Positions 62,296-64,000 of a stretch of 64,000 nucleotides of DNA are shown one piece after another. The notes under the pieces are model-generated. The model was not told the origin of the DNA, did not search any database, and saw only the letters and a list, made by a program, of their open reading frames with translations. The stretch spans positions 372,001-436,000 of the forward strand of contig NZ_FTPO01000003.1 in assembly GCF_900155915.1 (NCBI RefSeq), read 5' to 3'. The first letter of the stretch is position 1; the number at the start of each line of letters is the position of its first letter. The stretch comes from Microbacterium sp. RU33B. Lineage in GTDB: Bacteria; Actinomycetota; Actinomycetes; Actinomycetales; Microbacteriaceae. Both the position numbers and the translations under genes were made by a program.

Positions 62296-64000
62296 TCAGT
62301 CCCGGGAGGTGCCGTGGCGGGGCTTGCGGGACGCGCGGTCGCCCTGCGGCGGCCGGTCGTCGAACGACCGGCGCTGGGGAGCGCCGGTGTCGGGTCGGAT
62401 CTCGATCAGGCGCCCCGAGATCCGCGTGTCGGCGAGGCGGTCGAGCGATTCCTGCGGGAGGTTCGCCGGCAGTTCGACGAGCGAGAAGTCGGGGCGGATC
62501 TGGATCGATCCGAAGTCGCCGCGGCTGAAGCCGCCCTCGTTGGCCAGGGCGCCGACGATCTGGCGGGGCTCGACACGGTGGCGCTTGCCGACGGCGATGC
62601 GGTAGGTCGCGAACCGGCCGTTGCCCGACCGCGGGCGGCGCTCGCCGCGGTCGCCGTCGCCGCGGGCACCGCGATCGGACGTGGAGGATCGCGGACCGCG
62701 CTCCTCGTGCGGGCGGCGCTCCGGCTCGGCATCCGGCTCGAGCAGCAGCGGCGACTCGCCCTGGGCCACGACGGCGAGGGCGGCGGCGACATCGACCTCG
62801 GGAACGTCGTTGTGCTCGACGTAGTGCGCGATGATGTCGCGGAACCGCTCGATCCGTGCCGTGTCGCCGAGCGCCTCGGTGATGCGGTCGTCGAAGCGGG
62901 CGAGTCGCGTGACGTTGACCTCGTCGACGCTCGGAAGCTGCATCTGCGTCAGCGGCTGGCGCGTGGCGCGCTCGATCGAGGTGATGAGTCCCCGCTCGCG
63001 CGGAGTGACGAAGCTGATCGCGTCGCCCGAGCGTCCGGCGCGGCCGGTGCGGCCGATGCGGTGCACGTACGACTCCGGGTCGGTGGGGATGTCGAAGTTG
63101 ACGACGTGCGAGATGCGCTCGACGTCGAGGCCGCGGGCCGCGACATCCGTCGCCACCAGGATGTCGAGCTTGCCCGACTTCAGCTGGTTGACGGTGCGCT
63201 CCCGCTGCACCTGGGCGATGTCGCCGTTGATGGCGGCGGCGGAGTACCCGCGCGCACGGAGCTTCTCGGCGACCTCCTCGGTGGCGCTCTTGGTGCGCGC
63301 GAAGACGATCATGCCTTCGAAGTTCTCGACTTCGAGGATGCGGGTCAGCGCATCGATCTTCTGCTGCCACTGCACGATCAGGTAGCGCTGGGAGATCGTC
63401 GCCGAGGTCGTGGTCTTGGCCTTGACCGTGATCTCCTCGGGGTCGTGGAGGTACTGCTTCGACATGCGACGGATCGCGGCCGGCATCGTCGCGGAGAAGA
63501 GGGCCACCTGCTTGGTGGCGGGGGTGTCGGCGAGGATCGTCTCGACATCCTCGGCGAAGCCCATCTTGAGCATCTCGTCGGCCTCGTCGAGCACGAGGTA
63601 CTTCAGCTCGGACAGGTCGAGCGTGCCCTTGTCGAGGTGGTCCATGATGCGACCGGGCGTGCCGACGATCACGTGCACGCCGCGGCGGAGGGCGGACAGC
63701 TGCACGCCGTATCCCTGACCGCCGTAGACGGGGAGCACGTGGACCCCCTTCACGTGGGACGCGTACTTCTCGAACGCCTCGCAGACCTGCAGTGCGAGCT
63801 CGCGCGTGGGTGCGAGCACCAGGGCCTGCGGGGTCTTCTGCGTCACGTCGAGCCGGTCGAGGATCGGCAGTGCGAACGCGGCGGTCTTGCCGGTTCCGGT
63901 CTGTGCGAGACCCACGACGTCCCGCCCCGCGAGGAGGGTCGGGATGGTCGCCGCCTGGATCGCGGACGGCGTCTCGTATCCGACGTCGCGCAGGGCCTTG
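62296..64000 (-). CDS. deaD: DEAD-box RNA helicase (DeaD/CsdA-like), N-terminus beyond window
   Basis: Partial gene: 567 codons are visible and the reading frame stays open to the window edge. Q-motif GYETPSAIQ, Walker A AQTGTGKT, PTREL, DEAD in LVLDEADEML, SAT (FSATMP), then the second RecA domain with ARG-type VATDVAARGLDVERI and HRIGRTGRAGR. The C-terminal part has an acidic/Arg linker and a DbpA-type RNA-binding fold (TYRIAVGKRHRVEPRQIVGAL; IQIRPDFSLVELP). It unwinds RNA in ribosome assembly and cold adaptation. A basic disordered tail ends the protein. Confidence 0.95.
   Translation of the reverse strand, partial: KALRDVGYETPSAIQAATIPTLLAGRDVVGLAQTGTGKTAAFALPILDRLDVTQKTPQALVLAPTRELALQVCEAFEKYASHVKGVHVLPVYGGQGYGVQLSALRRGVHVIVGTPGRIMDHLDKGTLDLSELKYLVLDEADEMLKMGFAEDVETILADTPATKQVALFSATMPAAIRRMSKQYLHDPEEITVKAKTTTSATISQRYLIVQWQQKIDALTRILEVENFEGMIVFARTKSATEEVAEKLRARGYSAAAINGDIAQVQRERTVNQLKSGKLDILVATDVAARGLDVERISHVVNFDIPTDPESYVHRIGRTGRAGRSGDAISFVTPRERGLITSIERATRQPLTQMQLPSVDEVNVTRLARFDDRITEALGDTARIERFRDIIAHYVEHNDVPEVDVAAALAVVAQGESPLLLEPDAEPERRPHEERGPRSSTSDRGARGDGDRGERRPRSGNGRFATYRIAVGKRHRVEPRQIVGALANEGGFSRGDFGSIQIRPDFSLVELPANLPQESLDRLADTRISGRLIEIRPDTGAPQRRSFDDRPPQGDRASRKPRHGTSRD

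Overview
The window looks like chromosomal DNA of a high-GC actinobacterium of the Microbacteriaceae, most likely Microbacterium or a close relative. The evidence is the GC-rich, C-ending codon use, the mtrA-mtrB-lpqB and whiB gene sets, and many genes whose start codon lies 6-9 bases after a TANNNT -10 box (probable leaderless mRNAs). No rRNA, tRNA, CRISPR array, transposase or integrase was seen. Nearly all sequence is coding; the largest gap between genes is about 220 bases.

Layout. (1) 1-5.7 kb: end of a PH-domain protein, purK, a nitroreductase, purE, an LCP (LytR-CpsA-Psr) cell-wall ligase and a GT4 glycosyltransferase. (2) 5.8-8.3 kb: a secreted protein with a lysozyme-like head and five repeats of about 110 residues. 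(3) 8.3-18.7 kb: dTDP-rhamnose genes (fused rfbC-rfbD, rfbB, rfbA), two RgpF-like glycosyltransferases sharing a 710-bp identical segment, a first Wzm/Wzt ABC exporter and a GT2 enzyme. (4) 18.7-29.8 kb, visibly lower in GC: a DUF2142 membrane protein, an acyltransferase-aminotransferase-dehydrogenase cassette for a 3-amino or diacetamido sugar, a GtrB/GtrA pair, UDP-galactopyranose mutase (glf), a membrane protein fused to a GT2 domain, and another large membrane protein. (5) 29.8-37.5 kb: a second Wzm/Wzt exporter with a GlfT1-like galactofuranosyltransferase, a secreted fibronectin-III protein and two overlapping O-antigen-ligase/polymerase proteins. (6) 37.5-46 kb: manA, whiB, a giant GT2 membrane protein, DUF5719, a metallopeptidase-family protein, DUF3499 and ahcY. 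(7) 46-55 kb: RDD, SpoIIM, two aquaporins, and a DUF58-MoxR-DUF4350-DUF4129-membrane protein operon. (8) 55-64 kb: mtrA-mtrB-lpqB, a ComF-type phosphoribosyltransferase, hpf, a coiled-coil/Gly-rich protein and a DEAD-box helicase cut by the window end.

How it fits together. Regions 1, 6 and 8 keep an order recalled from other actinobacteria (in Mycobacterium tuberculosis: purK-purE, LCP, rml, whiB2, Rv3259, Rv3258c, manA, sahH, mtrA-mtrB-lpqB, ComF-like, hpf). Between them sits about 32 kb of surface-glycan genes. They appear to encode two ABC-exported polymers, one rhamnose-based and one galactofuranose-based, with lipid-linked side-chain decoration (GtrA/GtrB plus large membrane proteins), polymer ligation (LCP, O-antigen ligases) and secreted surface proteins. 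The most unusual feature is the pair of RgpF-like genes: their N-terminal modules are identical over 710 bases and have codon use quite unlike everything around them, while their C-terminal parts have diverged. This suggests a transferred module, recent gene conversion or in-frame recombination.
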